Assembly: GCF_004014715.1 (NCBI RefSeq)
Contig: NZ_CP034835.1
Span: 1,984,001-2,048,000 of the forward strand
Origin: Pseudoalteromonas sp. R3
Lineage (GTDB): Bacteria; Pseudomonadota; Gammaproteobacteria; Enterobacterales; Alteromonadaceae
Direction of reading: 5' to 3'
Length of the DNA stretch: 64,000 nt
The notes under the pieces were generated by a model that had not been told where the DNA came from, did no database searches, and worked only from the letters and a program-made list of their open reading frames with translations. Positions 46,517 to 55,848 of this stretch are shown one piece after another; position 1 is the stretch's first letter, and each line of letters begins with the position of its first letter. A program made the translations under genes and the position numbers.

Positions 46517-49158
46517 ATGTTGAACTATTTGATCAGTGCGGCTGCGGTCGCATCAGCTTTATCAGTAGCGACAGCTGTCGCTGCGCCATCAACCCGAGCA
46601 TTAACTGGAAACCGCAAAACTACTCCTTTGTTGATGTGAATATTTATGGCCGAGGGTCATACAAACAGCTGATCCAGGCCAAAGAAGTGGTCGATATTGC
46701 CATAGAGTGGAATGCCTGGTCGGGCAAGGGAGGAGACAGCTACAAAGTATACTTTGATGATAAGGTGGTCAATGAAGGACAGCTGGCGAAAGGCACCACC
46801 AGCGGGGTGATCCGCTTCCCTTATCATAAATCAGGGCGTCATGAATTGCGTATTGCACTATGTGATGCGTCGGGCTGTGCCACCTCTGCCAGCAAGCCTA
46901 TCGTGATCGCGGATACTGATGGCGGGCACCTGGAGCCTCTTAAGCTGAACGTCAACCCAAACAACAAGCAATATGACACTGATCCCAATACGGTGGTAGG
47001 CGCCTATTTTGTTGAGTGGGGGATATACGGCAGAAACTTTGATGTGACCCAAATCCCGGCAGATAACCTGACCCACCTTTTATATGGCTTTATTCCTATT
47101 TGTGGTCCGAATGACTCGCTGGCTGAGATAGAAAATGGCAATAGCCTGCACGCGTTAAAGTTGGCCTGCGGCAGCTCTGAAGACTATGAAGTGGTGATCC
47201 ACGATCCCTGGGCTGCGGTGCAAAAGGCGCTGCCTGGGATCAGCAGTAAAGATCCAATTCGTGGCACCTACGCGCAATTAATGGCGCTGAAACAGCGTAA
47301 CCCGGACCTGAAGATCTTACCTTCGGTGGGGGGCTGGACCTTATCCGATCCCTTCTTTGATTTCACGGACAAAGCAAACCGCGACACTTTTGTGAAGTCA
47401 ATGCGCAAGTTCCTGACCACCTGGAAATTCTATGACGGCGTGGACATTGACTGGGAATTCCCCGGAGGTGATGGTGCTCACCCTGATTTGGGTTCCAGTA
47501 CGGATGGCGAAACCTATGTATTGCTGATGAAAGAGCTCAGAGAGATGCTGGATGAGCTGGAAATTCAAACCGGTCGTGAATACGAATTAACTTCAGCCAT
47601 AGGTACCGGCTGGGACAAAATCGAAGATGTTGACTATCGCGACGCTGCTCAGTACATGGACTATATCTTTGCCATGACCTATGACTTTTATGGTGGCTGG
47701 AACAATGAAACCGGCCATCAGACGGGTATTTACTGTGGTTCACATCTGAGTTCGGATGAATGCCGGGGCACGGGTGTTGATGATCAAGGTGAGGCAAGAA
47801 AAGGCCCTGCATATACGCTGGACAATGCTATTCAGTTGCTACTTAAACAAGGTGTGCCCAGCGAAAAACTCGTAGTCGGAGCAGCCATGTACGGACGTGG
47901 CTGGGAAGGGGTTTATCCAAAAAATGCCCAAATCGCAGATAACCCGATGACGGCACCAGCCAATGGTAAGTTACGAGGCAGCACGTCACAGGGCGTTTGG
48001 GAAGCGGGTGTCATTGACTATAAAGGCCTAAAAGCGCACATGATTGGCAGTGGTGAGCACGGCATTAATGGCTTTGAAGTGGGTTATGACACCACTGCCG
48101 AAGCTGCCTATGTGTGGAATCGCGATACAGGAACGCTGGTGACCTATGACAGCCCGCGTTCAGTCAGAGCTAAGGGAAAATATGTCCGTGAGCACAATCT
48201 GGGTGGTTTGTTCGCCTGGGAAATTGATGCGGATAACGGTGATATTCTCAATGCCATGCACGAAGGTTTGGCCGGGAAAGTGACTGAGCCGGTACCCGTG
48301 AATAAAGCACCCATAGTCACTATGCAGACCAACCTGACGCTGGCAGCGGGAGACATTTATATTCTGACTGCTGATGCGCGCGACCCCGAAGGTAAAGCGC
48401 TGACCTACCTTTGGTCAGGCGATGATCAGCTGCATCTGCAAAGCGAGCATGACAGCGTTATCGTGACGGCGCCCAATGTCTCTCAGGACTCTGTTTTTAC
48501 TATCAACTTACAGGTCTCCGATGGGGTGAACCAGGTACAGCGACAAGTCAAAGTACAGGTAAAAGCGCCGGTAGTTGAAAACAAAGCCCCAATTGTTGGA
48601 GACATAGCGAGTATTAGTCTGGATGAAAAGACCAGCAAAACGCTGACTGTGAGTGCCACTGATCCGGAAGGTAAGACACTGAGCTATCGTTGGCATGTGC
48701 CTGGTCACACAACAAGCGGCCAGGGCGCATCTGTGACCCTGACCGCCTCCGAAGTAGATAAAACACAGACTGTGACTGGTACTGTGACTGTCACCGATGG
48801 CATCCACGAAGTGCAGCGTCAGTTTAACGTTACCGTGAAAAATCTGGCTGATACGCCTGATCCGACGCCAGGCGATGGCAACACCACCTGGGATGCCAAC
48901 AAAGTGTATGTGGGTGGCGATAAGGTGTTCTACAAAGGCGTTGAATATCGCGCCCGCTGGTGGACACGAGGTGCGCTGCCCGCCAATGGCGGTGTGTGGC
49001 AGGAGATCATCCCAGACGATGGCAAAGTACGCGCATGGCGCAGTGACCTGGTTTATACCGGCGGTGACAAGGTTACGCATAACGGTGAAACCTGGCAGGC
49101 ACGCTGGTGGACCCGAGGTCAGACGCCTGGCAGTAATGGCGTTTGGCGCAAGCTATAA
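46517..49158 (+). CDS. chiA: ChiA-type GH18 chitinase (apparent frameshift)
   Basis: The ATG at 46517 (after GAGGAAAAAAC) opens a signal peptide (SALSVATAVAAPS), but this frame stops at 46639. The mature protein runs in another frame from SINWKPQNYSFVDVNIYGRG to 49158. One extra C in the CCC run at 46593-46595 joins them (APSTPSINWKPQ), giving about 880 aa. Domains: ChiA N-terminal domain (about 25-140), GH18 with FYDGVDIDWEF (catalytic Glu 314 after correction, near Serratia ChiA E315), two PKD-like domains and two CBM5/12 modules. It probably works processively with the other chitinase and LPMO. Confidence 0.88.
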
Positions 49159-49247
49159 ATTAACTCACGCTTACGGATAACCCCAAAATAGCGCAGGGAC
49201 GCGCTTCTATCAGACAAATAAAAACAACGAACAATAAGAGTATAATT

Positions 49248-52004
49248 ATGTATAAGTTATCACCCATAGCGTCTTTTCTCGCCGCGATGTGCGTGTTTGG
49301 TGCTACAGCTAGCACCGCGCCAATCAGTGTCCACAGTAACAAGCAGCTGGAGTCACAACTGATCGAACAGTTGCAGCAGTCAACGCGCTTTTTTCAGTCC
49401 CGTCAGGCAAGTGCTCAGGCTGGCTTTGAATTTAAAACCCACAGCCGCAGCAAAGATGGCAAGCACCTTCGTCGCAGTCAGTATTACCAGGGAATACGGG
49501 TACATGGAGGGGAAATTGTGACCCATCATGATGCACAAAACCTGTTTAGTGTGTGGTTTTCACCTGAGGGGAATATAACAGGGGTCAGTGGTTCGGTGGT
49601 AGCGGCCCCAAAGCTGGATTCGGTGGTCGCATCAATTGATGAAGCACAAGCGCTGAGTAGCGCAAAGGCGAGTATTCCGGATCTCTTGCTCACGCATGAT
49701 GAGCAGGTCGAACTGGTGGTTTATCCTTACCAGAATAGCTTTAGATTGGCATACATGATCACATTTTTTGCCGAGACAGAGCAAGCACCCAGCCGACCAG
49801 AGTTCTTTATTGATGCCCATAGTGCGGAGGTTTTGAGTCATGTTGAAACCCTAACCCACGGCAAAATTGGCACGGGCCCCGGCGGTAATGAGAAAATCGG
49901 CCGACACTATTTTGGTGAGGACAAACCTAAGTTTTATGCCACAGAACGTGCAGATGGGCGTTGTGCCCTGGCGCATGATGATATTCGTGTGATCGACATG
50001 GAACATGGCATCAGTAATGCAGAGACCTTTGTGTTTGATTGCCATGAGAACCAGCATAAGTCAGTTAATGGTGCGTATTCTCCGCTGAATGATGCCATGT
50101 ATTATGGTAAAGCGACGCTGGAGATGTTCGATGACTGGTACAGCAGCCGCGCACTGGAAGGCGATTTGGTGATGAGGGTGCACTACCGAGAAAATTACCT
50201 CAATGCATTTTGGAATGGCAAAGAAGTGACGTTTGGCGACGGCAACTTGTCTCGTTATGGTGTGTATCCCTTTACATCATTGGGCGTGGTCGCCCATGAA
50301 ATTGCCCATGGTGTGACGTCACAAAACTCCAAGCTCGTTTACAGCAGTATGTCTGGTGGTGTGAACGAAGCGTTTTCAGATATGACATCGGAAGCACTGG
50401 AGTGCTTTTTGAATCAAGACGCCGATGGCAGCTGCGAGGTCGATTGGTTAATAGGTGCCAGCATTTTCAAAAACCGTACAGCATTGCGTTATATGAATGA
50501 CCCAACGAAAGACGGTAAGTCGATTGGTCATGCGGATGACTATACCGTGGGGCTGGATGTTCATTACAGTTCTGGGGTGTTTAACAAAGCATTTTATCAC
50601 CTGGCAAATACATCAGGCTGGGGCGTGAAAAATGCCTATGAAGTGATGTTGCACGCCAACAAATACTACTGGGTTTACAACGGCAGTTTTGAATCTCTGG
50701 CTTGCGGTGTTACCGATGCTGCCGAGGAGCTGGGTTACGACACTAAAGATGTCGGCGCGGCGTTTAAACAAGTGGGGGTTTTTGCCTGTACAGAAAATAA
50801 AGCGCCGGAAATAACCATAACGAGCCCGGGTGAGGGCAGCCGCTTTAAGATTGAGTCAGAGTTGACCTTCAGTGCTGATGCAAAAGATGAGTATGGTGAG
50901 GTTGTTAAAGTCACTTTTGTTGTAAACGGTGAGCAATATCGGACATTAACTGCTGAGCCTTTTGAGGTGCACTGGCAAAGCGATGAAACCGGCACCTATC
51001 AACTCAGTGCGATTGTAGAAGACAATGAAGGTCTGACAGTAACCTCTGAGCCTGTGCGCTTTACCTTAATTGACCCTGCGCAATGCCAGACACCCCAGTG
51101 GAGAGAAAACCAGGTCTATGTCCAGGGTAATAAAGCGTCCTTTGATGGTTTTGAGTATACGGCTAAATGGTGGAACCGAGGTCAGAGCCCCGCGCATAAC
51201 TCGGGTTCCTGGGGCGTATGGCAGCGCGGCGTTGAGTGTGGTATCAAAGCGGAGCAACCAAATCAGGCACCTGAACTGACCTTCTTATCACCAGATAATT
51301 ACCTCGAAGTGAGTGAAGGCAGCAAGGTGGCGGTGGCATTAAATGCAACCGACAGAGATGGCACGATTAAACAGGTGCTAGTTAGTGTCAATGGGCAGTT
51401 GCTGAGTGAGCTTACTCAAGCACCTTATGCATTTCACTTCGACGCAAAACAAGCTGGAGAATACACCCTGAGTGCGGTTGCCATAGATAACAAGGGGGCC
51501 CGCTCCGCAGCAGTTTCACGCACAATCAAAGTGAATGCCATAAAAAGTGAGACCCATGCACCAGAGGTAACCCTGAACAGCCCCAAAAATGGCAGTGAGT
51601 TTGCACTGGGTCAGCCAATCGCACTACAGGTCAGTGCGTCTGATAAGGATGGGGACCTGGCTCAGATCCGCTATTTTGTTAATGGCAAACAGGTGGCAAG
51701 CAGTCACACAAAACCTTACTCTGCCTCGGTGTCTTTGAGCGAAGCGGGTACTTATGAGGTTTATGCGGTGGCCAGCGATAAAGGTGGGCTGCAAACTCGC
51801 TCAGCCACACACAACATAAATGTCAAAACAAAGACTCCTGGATGTCGAGTCGGTGCCTGGTCCGCTAATACGGTTTATACCGCGGGTGAACAGGTGAGTT
51901 ATAACGGTCGGTTTTTCCAGGCCAAGTGGTGGACACGCAACCAGAATCCGGCCGACAATTCTAGCCGCTGGGCAGTGTGGAAAGTGATGGGGGCATGTAA
52001 CTAA
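49248..52004 (+). CDS. secreted M4 metalloprotease with chitin-binding modules
   Basis: This 918-aa protein has a signal peptide, an FTP/PepSY-type propeptide to about residue 200, and a thermolysin-like catalytic domain with H350-E351-x-x-H354 and E374 (the thermolysin spacing), plus DVHYSSGVFNKAFY. C-terminal to this are an Ig-like domain (about 517-608), a CBM5/12 (PQWRENQVYVQGN, AKWWNRGQSP), two more Ig-like domains and a final CBM5/12 (YTAGEQVSYNGRFFQAKWWTR). It probably removes protein from natural chitin. It follows chiA by 89 bases; the ATG at 49248 has a weak ribosome site. Confidence 0.92.
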   Translation: MYKLSPIASFLAAMCVFGATASTAPISVHSNKQLESQLIEQLQQSTRFFQSRQASAQAGFEFKTHSRSKDGKHLRRSQYYQGIRVHGGEIVTHHDAQNLFSVWFSPEGNITGVSGSVVAAPKLDSVVASIDEAQALSSAKASIPDLLLTHDEQVELVVYPYQNSFRLAYMITFFAETEQAPSRPEFFIDAHSAEVLSHVETLTHGKIGTGPGGNEKIGRHYFGEDKPKFYATERADGRCALAHDDIRVIDMEHGISNAETFVFDCHENQHKSVNGAYSPLNDAMYYGKATLEMFDDWYSSRALEGDLVMRVHYRENYLNAFWNGKEVTFGDGNLSRYGVYPFTSLGVVAHEIAHGVTSQNSKLVYSSMSGGVNEAFSDMTSEALECFLNQDADGSCEVDWLIGASIFKNRTALRYMNDPTKDGKSIGHADDYTVGLDVHYSSGVFNKAFYHLANTSGWGVKNAYEVMLHANKYYWVYNGSFESLACGVTDAAEELGYDTKDVGAAFKQVGVFACTENKAPEITITSPGEGSRFKIESELTFSADAKDEYGEVVKVTFVVNGEQYRTLTAEPFEVHWQSDETGTYQLSAIVEDNEGLTVTSEPVRFTLIDPAQCQTPQWRENQVYVQGNKASFDGFEYTAKWWNRGQSPAHNSGSWGVWQRGVECGIKAEQPNQAPELTFLSPDNYLEVSEGSKVAVALNATDRDGTIKQVLVSVNGQLLSELTQAPYAFHFDAKQAGEYTLSAVAIDNKGARSAAVSRTIKVNAIKSETHAPEVTLNSPKNGSEFALGQPIALQVSASDKDGDLAQIRYFVNGKQVASSHTKPYSASVSLSEAGTYEVYAVASDKGGLQTRSATHNINVKTKTPGCRVGAWSANTVYTAGEQVSYNGRFFQAKWWTRNQNPADNSSRWAVWKVMGACN

Positions 52005-52014
52005 ACTGACATTG

Positions 52015-52050
52015 GGGCCTGATCTGTCATTGACATCAGGCCCTCTCTTT
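52015..52050 (+). terminator. intrinsic terminator after the chitin cluster
   Basis: GGGCCTGAT (52015-52023) pairs perfectly with ATCAGGCCC (52035-52043) around an 11-base loop and is followed by TCTCTTT. It closes the four-gene chitin cluster. Confidence 0.82.
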
Positions 52051-52215
52051 GGAATGAAAAAACGAACTAAGCCCTTAAAAAGCGGCTGCACGTTACATTA
52101 GCAAACAGAGCATAGTGTTTAATTGTGCAATGAGTAACATTTAATAACACACAAGCCATTGTTACCAATACATATCCAGATAGAATATGACGTACTTGCA
52201 GTTTAAGGACAAGAC

Positions 52216-52926
52216 ATGATGAGGATGAAAACACTGGGTGTACTGGCGCTATCGGGCGTGTTAACAGGCTGTGGTTCTGGCAGCGATGGCACGGCTCCCG
52301 GGCAGGGGGGACAACCCAAGCCCAGCGAGAAAAATTCAAAAATAGTCACCCAAGGATTTGAAGTTCGCATTTACAATCGACTGGCGGAACAAGATACGCA
52401 AAACCCTGAATATAATCGGGACACGCCGTATCAGGTAACTGAGCAAGTGACCTATCAGGACATTGTTTTTGGTCTGGACACTCAAACTAAGTCGGTCACA
52501 ACGGCATCCTGGCTTGATATACCTCATTCGTTTTCGTTGATCACAAAAGCCTATGCTTTGTCGCCCATACCGCCTCACACAGAAGAGGACATCGTCTCAA
52601 TTGATATTACCTCAGCGTCCGACTTTAGCGAGGCCTATCCATCCGGTTCTAAGCTGAATGCGCTGTTTTCCGTGACTTATGCAGATACGCTGAATAAGTA
52701 CTACAGCTATAAAAACGACGTGAAAACGTTTTTTACGGTTGAGGAGTATGTGCAATATGGTCAAGCCAATGGCGGGCTAAATGCCGGGTTTACACGTAAT
52801 TTGATATTGAATACCGGGCCAGACTATCCAGTGAATATGACTTTTTATATCGAGATTGAACTGGACAATGGCAAAATTTTCTCCCTTGAAACACAAGACG
52901 TTGCCTTTAAAGGTGTGGATAATTAA
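52216..52926 (+). CDS. predicted lipoprotein, unknown
   Basis: This 236-aa protein begins with a lipoprotein signal (residues 1-18, lipobox LTGC with Cys19), then a Gly/Ser/Pro-rich linker and a mixed alpha/beta domain with many Tyr and Thr. I recognise no family. It stands alone between the chitin-cluster terminator and a MAPEG gene. AAGGACAAG precedes the ATG; a second ATG one codon later is possible. Confidence 0.75.
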   Translation: MMRMKTLGVLALSGVLTGCGSGSDGTAPGQGGQPKPSEKNSKIVTQGFEVRIYNRLAEQDTQNPEYNRDTPYQVTEQVTYQDIVFGLDTQTKSVTTASWLDIPHSFSLITKAYALSPIPPHTEEDIVSIDITSASDFSEAYPSGSKLNALFSVTYADTLNKYYSYKNDVKTFFTVEEYVQYGQANGGLNAGFTRNLILNTGPDYPVNMTFYIEIELDNGKIFSLETQDVAFKGVDN

Positions 52927-53033
52927 AGGGGAGTTAAGTAAGTGCCATGGGGTCATATGAATGTTCGATTGACCTCAGATACAACCCGAGTCACAGTACC
53001 TGAACCTAAATCATAAAAACACAGGAGCCATAC

Positions 53034-53444
53034 ATGGCAGAACTATTGGCGCCATATCATCTTAGCATTTTGGTGCTCGGCCTGTCGGGTGCATTATTCT
53101 TAATCCAACTGGCGATTGTCGATATTGTCGCCATTAAGCAAAAGCATCCTCCGGGAGTCGCAGTTACTCAGGACCCGGATGACTGGCTATTTCGTTGTAA
53201 CCGGGTATTTGCGAACAGTAATGAGACGCTCGGTATATTCGTGTTGGTCATACTCTTTGCCATGTTTTCCGGTGCGGATCCCTGGTGGCTGAATGCAATA
53301 GCCTTAACATACCTTGTCTCCAGGGTCGGGCACATGTTGTGTTACTACTTCGGCCAGAAAATATTGCGCAGCGTTGCATTTGGCGTCTGTTATCTGAGCC
53401 TGCTGGGTATATTTATCATTGGGTTATCAGCCTGGCCAAATTAA
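53034..53444 (+). CDS. MAPEG family membrane protein
   Basis: This 136-aa protein has four hydrophobic helices and the MAPEG pattern: FRCNRVFANSNETLGIFV after the first loop and RVGHMLCYYFGQKILRSVAFGV near the end. The family includes membrane glutathione transferases and eicosanoid enzymes. Bacterial members have mostly unknown substrates. CAGGAG precedes the ATG. It converges on the chemoreceptor gene 15 bases away; a GTTTAAA...TTTAAAC repeat at the junction may act as a weak terminator. Confidence 0.85.
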   Translation: MAELLAPYHLSILVLGLSGALFLIQLAIVDIVAIKQKHPPGVAVTQDPDDWLFRCNRVFANSNETLGIFVLVILFAMFSGADPWWLNAIALTYLVSRVGHMLCYYFGQKILRSVAFGVCYLSLLGIFIIGLSAWPN

Positions 53445-53459
53445 GTATGGGGTTTAAAC

Positions 53460-55079
53460 TCATAATTTAAACTGGCTGGTTGCTGCGACCAGCCTGTCTG
53501 ATGCTTCGTGCAGTCTGTGCGATACATCGTCAAGGTCAGCAAATGATGCATGTACCTGTTGTTGCCCTTCGTTCATCTGTTCAATGGTATCGGCAACCTG
53601 TGCGGCCACAGAGCTTTGCTGTTCTGTGGCCGACGCGATTTGATTATTCATCAACGTAATATTGGCAATCTTAGACTGTATCTCTTCCAGTGCTTGTCCT
53701 GCTTTTAATGCCCGGCTTTCATTACTTGCGGCTTGTTCATCGGCCTGGCTCATCATTTTAACACTGTGATCTGCCGCGTTTTGCAAGGAATCGAGCAGGG
53801 AGCGAATTTCAGTAGTGGCATCACCGGTGCGTGAGGCCAGAGTTCTGACTTCGTCAGCGACGACGGCAAAACCACGACCTTGTTCACCAGCCCGAGCGGC
53901 TTCAATGGCCGCATTAAGTGCGAGCAGGTTCGTTTGTTCCGCGATGGAGCTAATGACATCTAGGATAGACGACACGTTACCAGTGCCTTTGGCAAGATCA
54001 TTAACGGCCTCGGCGGCATGACTGATCTGTTGGTTTAACTCTTTGGAATTGGCAATGGTGTCTGTAACCGCTGTCAGGCCGTTGTGGGCTTCCTGCTCGG
54101 TTTCATGTGCTGCGGTATTTGCCGCAGAGGCCGCTTCACTTATGCTGGCGATAGACTGAATAAGTTCATTGATAGATTGTTGTGTCTGTGATGCCTGAGC
54201 TGACTGAGTATTAGTAACTTCTCTCACTTTTTCGGTACTATGAACCAGTTTTTCTGAGGTATCTAACAAAGGTTGAGAAACCGACATCACGCCGTTAATG
54301 GCCGATGTCAGGGTATCCATAAACTTATTGAAGTTTTGCGCGGTGAGACCGAGTTCATCTTTGCCCAATACTTTTATACGTTGGTTCAAATCCCCGTGTC
54401 CTTCTGCAAGTTCACGTAAAGATGATCTGAGTTCGTTGGCGGTAAAGCTGATATTACGCGCCACCGACAGAGCCACAATGACAAGTAGGATGGTCAGCAC
54501 CACGCCGGATTGAATTGACATCCATAGGCCGTCATTGCCGCTTTGATAGGCCTTCTTAATGGTTGACTGAAAAAGCGCATCGACGCTTTGCTGATAAGCG
54601 CTCAGATCGTTATCGGTTTGCTCAAACAGCTCCGATTTTTGTTTTGCTTTGGCAGGTAAGGTACTGAAGTCTATGGTGTCGTTGATCATGCCCTGCGCGA
54701 TCTGCTCGGACAGCGCCTTATATTCTTCAATTGCGTTGAGTTGGCGCTGAATTTGTGTGGCATTGTCAAGGTCCAGCACGCGCAGTTCATCCAGGTTGGC
54801 TTTCAAGTCTTGCACCGTTTGAGACGCCTGGTTCAACACGTCATTGTCTGCAAAAGAGACGGCCTGACTGTAGAGCTCATCTGCGCGGCGGATAAGCACA
54901 CTGTTTATGGTGGATAACTGGACGGTTTTGTAAATTTGCTTTTCCAGCAGCATAAGCTCTTTTTGTGTGCTTTTAAAGGCGAAGTAATTAATTAACAGGT
55001 TTGCGGTAAATACGGATACCGACAGAGCGACGATTAGACAAACTTTGTAAAATAACGGTAGGTTTTTAAACCATTGCAT
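53460..55079 (-). CDS. methyl-accepting chemotaxis protein
   Basis: This is a 539-aa chemoreceptor from the ATG at 55079 (GGAG nine bases upstream); an in-frame TTG five codons earlier is less likely. TM1 is at about 10-30, a helical periplasmic sensor domain spans about 30-185, TM2 about 190-210, then HAMP. The cytoplasmic hairpin has its tip [32 protein letters not shown]. The sensor looks like a four-helix bundle and the ligand is not evident. It is divergent from a PstS-like protein and porin, a possible ligand source. Confidence 0.93.
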   Translation of the reverse strand: MQWFKNLPLFYKVCLIVALSVSVFTANLLINYFAFKSTQKELMLLEKQIYKTVQLSTINSVLIRRADELYSQAVSFADNDVLNQASQTVQDLKANLDELRVLDLDNATQIQRQLNAIEEYKALSEQIAQGMINDTIDFSTLPAKAKQKSELFEQTDNDLSAYQQSVDALFQSTIKKAYQSGNDGLWMSIQSGVVLTILLVIVALSVARNISFTANELRSSLRELAEGHGDLNQRIKVLGKDELGLTAQNFNKFMDTLTSAINGVMSVSQPLLDTSEKLVHSTEKVREVTNTQSAQASQTQQSINELIQSIASISEAASAANTAAHETEQEAHNGLTAVTDTIANSKELNQQISHAAEAVNDLAKGTGNVSSILDVISSIAEQTNLLALNAAIEAARAGEQGRGFAVVADEVRTLASRTGDATTEIRSLLDSLQNAADHSVKMMSQADEQAASNESRALKAGQALEEIQSKIANITLMNNQIASATEQQSSVAAQVADTIEQMNEGQQQVHASFADLDDVSHRLHEASDRLVAATSQFKL

Positions 55080-55395
55080 AACCTTAATCTCCAAGGGGAG
55101 GTGCTGTTTTTATATCTGCACCACAGCCCCGTTGTGCGCCGATAAGTTGTTCAGTCCACTATCAAGTTTTAGTCATAAGACAAGAAAAAGCCAATTGTTT
55201 AGTTAAATTTAACAAACTGCTCGTGTTGCCCAGTCTGGCCTTTGTTGGGCTGTATTCACTATTGTCTCAGAAATAGCACAATGTCCTACCTAACCACCTG
55301 TTAAAAATTGGCTAATTATTAACCTTTCTACTACTTTGAAGGGGAAGTTTGTGCACAAAACTTCTTGATTCTGCCACTCACATGAGGAAACGATT
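55080..55395. promoter_or_regulatory. divergent control region between chemoreceptor and PstS-like gene
   Basis: This 316-base region holds no gene but must carry both divergent promoters. It contains a perfect 12-bp palindrome GTTAAATTTAAC (55202-55213). It also has a 7-bp inverted repeat GAAGTTT...AAACTTC (55344-55364) centred on GTGCAC, which ends 31 bases before the PstS-like start codon. Confidence 0.5.
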
Positions 55396-55836
55396 ATGTC
55401 AATCTCCGTCAAGAAGGTGTGTTGTGCGGCCATGTATGGCGCCGCACTTCTGGGTATGGCCCAGTCCCTGCCTGTACATGCCGAAGTTGTTGTCATTGTT
55501 CATCCAAGCAATGATTCATCCTTTGATCAGGGTGAAATCAAAAAGATATTCCTAGGAAAAACAAAGTCTTTTTCTAATGGACGCAATGCGATTCTGATCA
55601 GTGCCAGTGCTGATGACCCAGCGACTGACGAATTTAATGAAAAGGTGATAGGCCGCTCCAGCAGCCAGGTAAAAGCCTACTGGTCTAAAATTCTGTTCAC
55701 AGGTAAGGGGACTCCTCCGCAGGAGATGAGTTCGGCTCAGGAGGTGATCTCGACTGTGGCTTCAAACCCCGATGCGATCGGATATATTGACGCGAGTGCT
55801 GCAACAGACTCGGTCAAGGTTGTTGCGAAATTTTAA
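55396..55836 (+). CDS. small PstS-like periplasmic binding protein
   Basis: This 146-aa protein has a signal peptide (about 1-29, SLPVHAEVV) and a short phosphate-binding-protein-like domain: HPSNDSSFDQGEIKKIFLGK, KAYWSKILFTGKGTPP and NPDAIGYIDAS. It is much shorter than PstS and covers one lobe only. Such proteins often sit next to an outer-membrane porin, as here (12-base gap). Phosphate binding is a family guess. AGGAAACG precedes the ATG. Confidence 0.82.
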   Translation: MSISVKKVCCAAMYGAALLGMAQSLPVHAEVVVIVHPSNDSSFDQGEIKKIFLGKTKSFSNGRNAILISASADDPATDEFNEKVIGRSSSQVKAYWSKILFTGKGTPPQEMSSAQEVISTVASNPDAIGYIDASAATDSVKVVAKF

Positions 55837-55848
55837 TAGGACATAATC

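Noticed and set aside
48508..49080. 190-codon open frame antisense to the ChiA C terminus
   Set aside because: It overlaps conserved PKD-like and CBM modules and has no supporting features of its own.
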